NCBI GenBank assembly: GCA_027071965.1
Contig: JALSYJ010000343.1
Span: 1-6,614, forward strand
Source: Robiginitomaculum sp.
GTDB lineage: Bacteria; Pseudomonadota; Alphaproteobacteria; Caulobacterales; Maricaulaceae
Length of the DNA: 6,614 nt
Direction of reading: 5' to 3'
Of the stretch, positions 5,664-6,614 are shown piece after piece. Each line of letters begins with the position of its first letter. The first letter of the stretch is position 1. Both the position numbers and the translations under genes were made by a program. The notes under the pieces are model-generated. The model did no database searches. It was given only the letters and a program-made list of their open reading frames with translations, and was not told the DNA's origin.

Positions 5664-6614
5664 GCGCCGCTTCCAACAGCAAATAGGCCGGGCCATCACC
5701 TGTGCGCAGGTGGGTTTCCACATGCAACTGATTGCCAAGTTTTGCCGCTTTGTCCACTTTTCCCCGCAATTCGGCAATGAAGTCCTGCGCATCTTGTTTT
5801 AAGCCGGGATCTTGCTCAAACAGCTTGTTTAACTGGTTTATGGCGTCATCAGCATCAACACGAACCACATCGGCCATGGTTCGGTGTCCGTTGGAAATTC
5901 TTGCCAGTGCTGCCGCTCGATAACTGGTGGCATCAAACAGGGTGTCAGGCTGAATTTCCAGCCTGCGCAGTGCCTGCACCAGACGATCAACCGACCCTGT
6001 TAAATCAGTATCGGCACCAGATTGTTCTGAGGATGCGGAAGCTGGCATATCAATTCGGGACAATACATCTTTCCAGTGCCAGCCTTCCTTTTTTGTAGCA
6101 GACCCCGCCGGGCGGTTTTCTTCCTCAGGTTTTGCCGGATTCTCCAATATTTCCTCCGGCGCTGCTGATTTGGAGGCTTGTTGTATTTCCTCGGATTGCT
6201 TGGGGGAGGTTTTTTCAATTACCGTCTCTGGTTCTGTTGAGCTTGCTTCAAGATTTTCTGCAACAGGTGTATCTGCTTGTGTTCTGGCCCGTAAGTCCAG
6301 CGGGTTTGGCAATTCGATATCTGGTGCCTTTGGCGAGGCCGTGGCACCCATTTTTAACATAAAATCAGACAAGAGTTCATAATTATGCCGGATGCGTCCC
6401 TGAAATGCCTCGTCAATGCTGCGCGCTTCATCGGCTGCCTGCAAGGAAGCCTCATTTAATTGCTGTAGTCGTTTGCGCAAAATTGCCTCCACTTGCTGGG
6501 AACTGGCATCAGCGGCTTCGGGAAGCGATTGTAAGCGCTCATCAAGAGCATTTGTGGCTTCTTGCAGTTTTTCCAATGTTTTATCTGCCCATGATGATGC
6601 GGTAAAACTGGCCT
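5647..6614 (-). CDS. C-terminal part of a large coiled-coil protein of unknown function, 5' end beyond the right edge
   Basis: The frame is open from the right edge to TAG (5649-5647), giving 321 full residues; no stop occurs upstream, so the in-frame TTG at 6576 is probably not the start. Three parts can be seen. From the edge to about base 6340 is a charged, Gln/Glu/Leu-rich region that reads as coiled coil. From about 6340 to 6085 is a disordered linker rich in Pro, Glu, Ala, Ser and Lys. From about 6080 to the end is a compact C-terminal domain beginning GWHWKDVLSRID, with ATSYRAAALARISNG, TMADVVRVDADDAINQLN and the near-terminal GPAYLLLEAAL. No signal peptide or membrane segment is visible in this part. 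I do not recognise the family for certain. A polar scaffold of the TipN kind (large coiled-coil polarity protein of Caulobacterales) is one idea, but it is only an impression from architecture. It overlaps the lipoprotein gene by 17 bp. Confidence 0.75.
   Translation of the reverse strand, partial: ASFTASSWADKTLEKLQEATNALDERLQSLPEAADASSQQVEAILRKRLQQLNEASLQAADEARSIDEAFQGRIRHNYELLSDFMLKMGATASPKAPDIELPNPLDLRARTQADTPVAENLEASSTEPETVIEKTSPKQSEEIQQASKSAAPEEILENPAKPEEENRPAGSATKKEGWHWKDVLSRIDMPASASSEQSGADTDLTGSVDRLVQALRRLEIQPDTLFDATSYRAAALARISNGHRTMADVVRVDADDAINQLNKLFEQDPGLKQDAQDFIAELRGKVDKAAKLGNQLHVETHLRTGDGPAYLLLEAALIEQT
5697..5712 (+). terminator. Weak candidate hairpin after the lipid-transport operon
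   Basis: CACCTG and CAGGTG form a perfect six-pair stem with a four-base loop, 33 bases after the lipoprotein stop codon. It is followed only by GGTTTCC, so the U-tract is very short. It lies within the coding sequence of the converging gene. It may be chance or a weak terminator for the plus-strand operon. Confidence 0.2.

Noticed and set aside
6574..6576. TTG start (minus strand) for the coiled-coil protein
   Set aside because: The frame stays open for 12 more full codons to the window edge in the same charged, helical style, so this is more likely an internal Leu.

Overview
The window looks like a dense, housekeeping-type stretch of a Gram-negative, probably alphaproteobacterial, chromosome of moderate GC. 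The reasons are the gene types (an outer-membrane lipid transport cassette with a STAS-MlaE fusion and an auxiliary lipoprotein, and an enolase-superfamily dipeptide epimerase of the alphaproteobacterial type). I place it no lower than class with any confidence. No RNA genes, insertion sequences, CRISPR arrays, phage genes or long repeats were seen.

Layout, left to right. (1) The 3' part of an HcaT-like major facilitator permease on the plus strand runs off the left edge and ends at 1116. (2) A complete dipeptide epimerase / N-acyl-amino-acid racemase of the enolase superfamily lies on the minus strand (1098-2105) and overlaps the permease tail to tail. (3) A short divergent intergenic region of 84 bp (2106-2189) is the only real gap and must carry the promoters for both directions. 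(4) A four-gene plus-strand operon (2190-5663) encodes an MCE-type phospholipid transporter: STAS-MlaE permease, MlaF ATPase, MlaD-like MCE protein and a PqiC-like outer-membrane lipoprotein. All junctions overlap by 1 to 4 bases. (5) On the minus strand, the C-terminal part of a large coiled-coil protein of unknown function (5647 to the right edge) overlaps the lipoprotein gene tail to tail.

Working together: the operon should form one envelope-spanning machine. MlaE (two copies expected) with MlaF dimers is the inner-membrane ABC core. The STAS domain fused to MlaE stands in for the separate MlaB subunit. MlaD is a membrane-anchored MCE ring with an unusually long helical C-terminal part, and the lipoprotein is the likely outer-membrane docking partner. 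The architecture is a hybrid between Mla (ABC-driven) and Pqi (lipoprotein partner), and no separate periplasmic MlaC carrier is seen here. The epimerase probably acts in murein-peptide or D-glutamate metabolism; its link to the transporter is only shared promoter space. I found no clearly new biological system. The points most worth a second look are the needle-like MlaD tail, the Met at the usual Ser/Thr site of the STAS domain, the substrate of the epimerase, and the unidentified coiled-coil protein.
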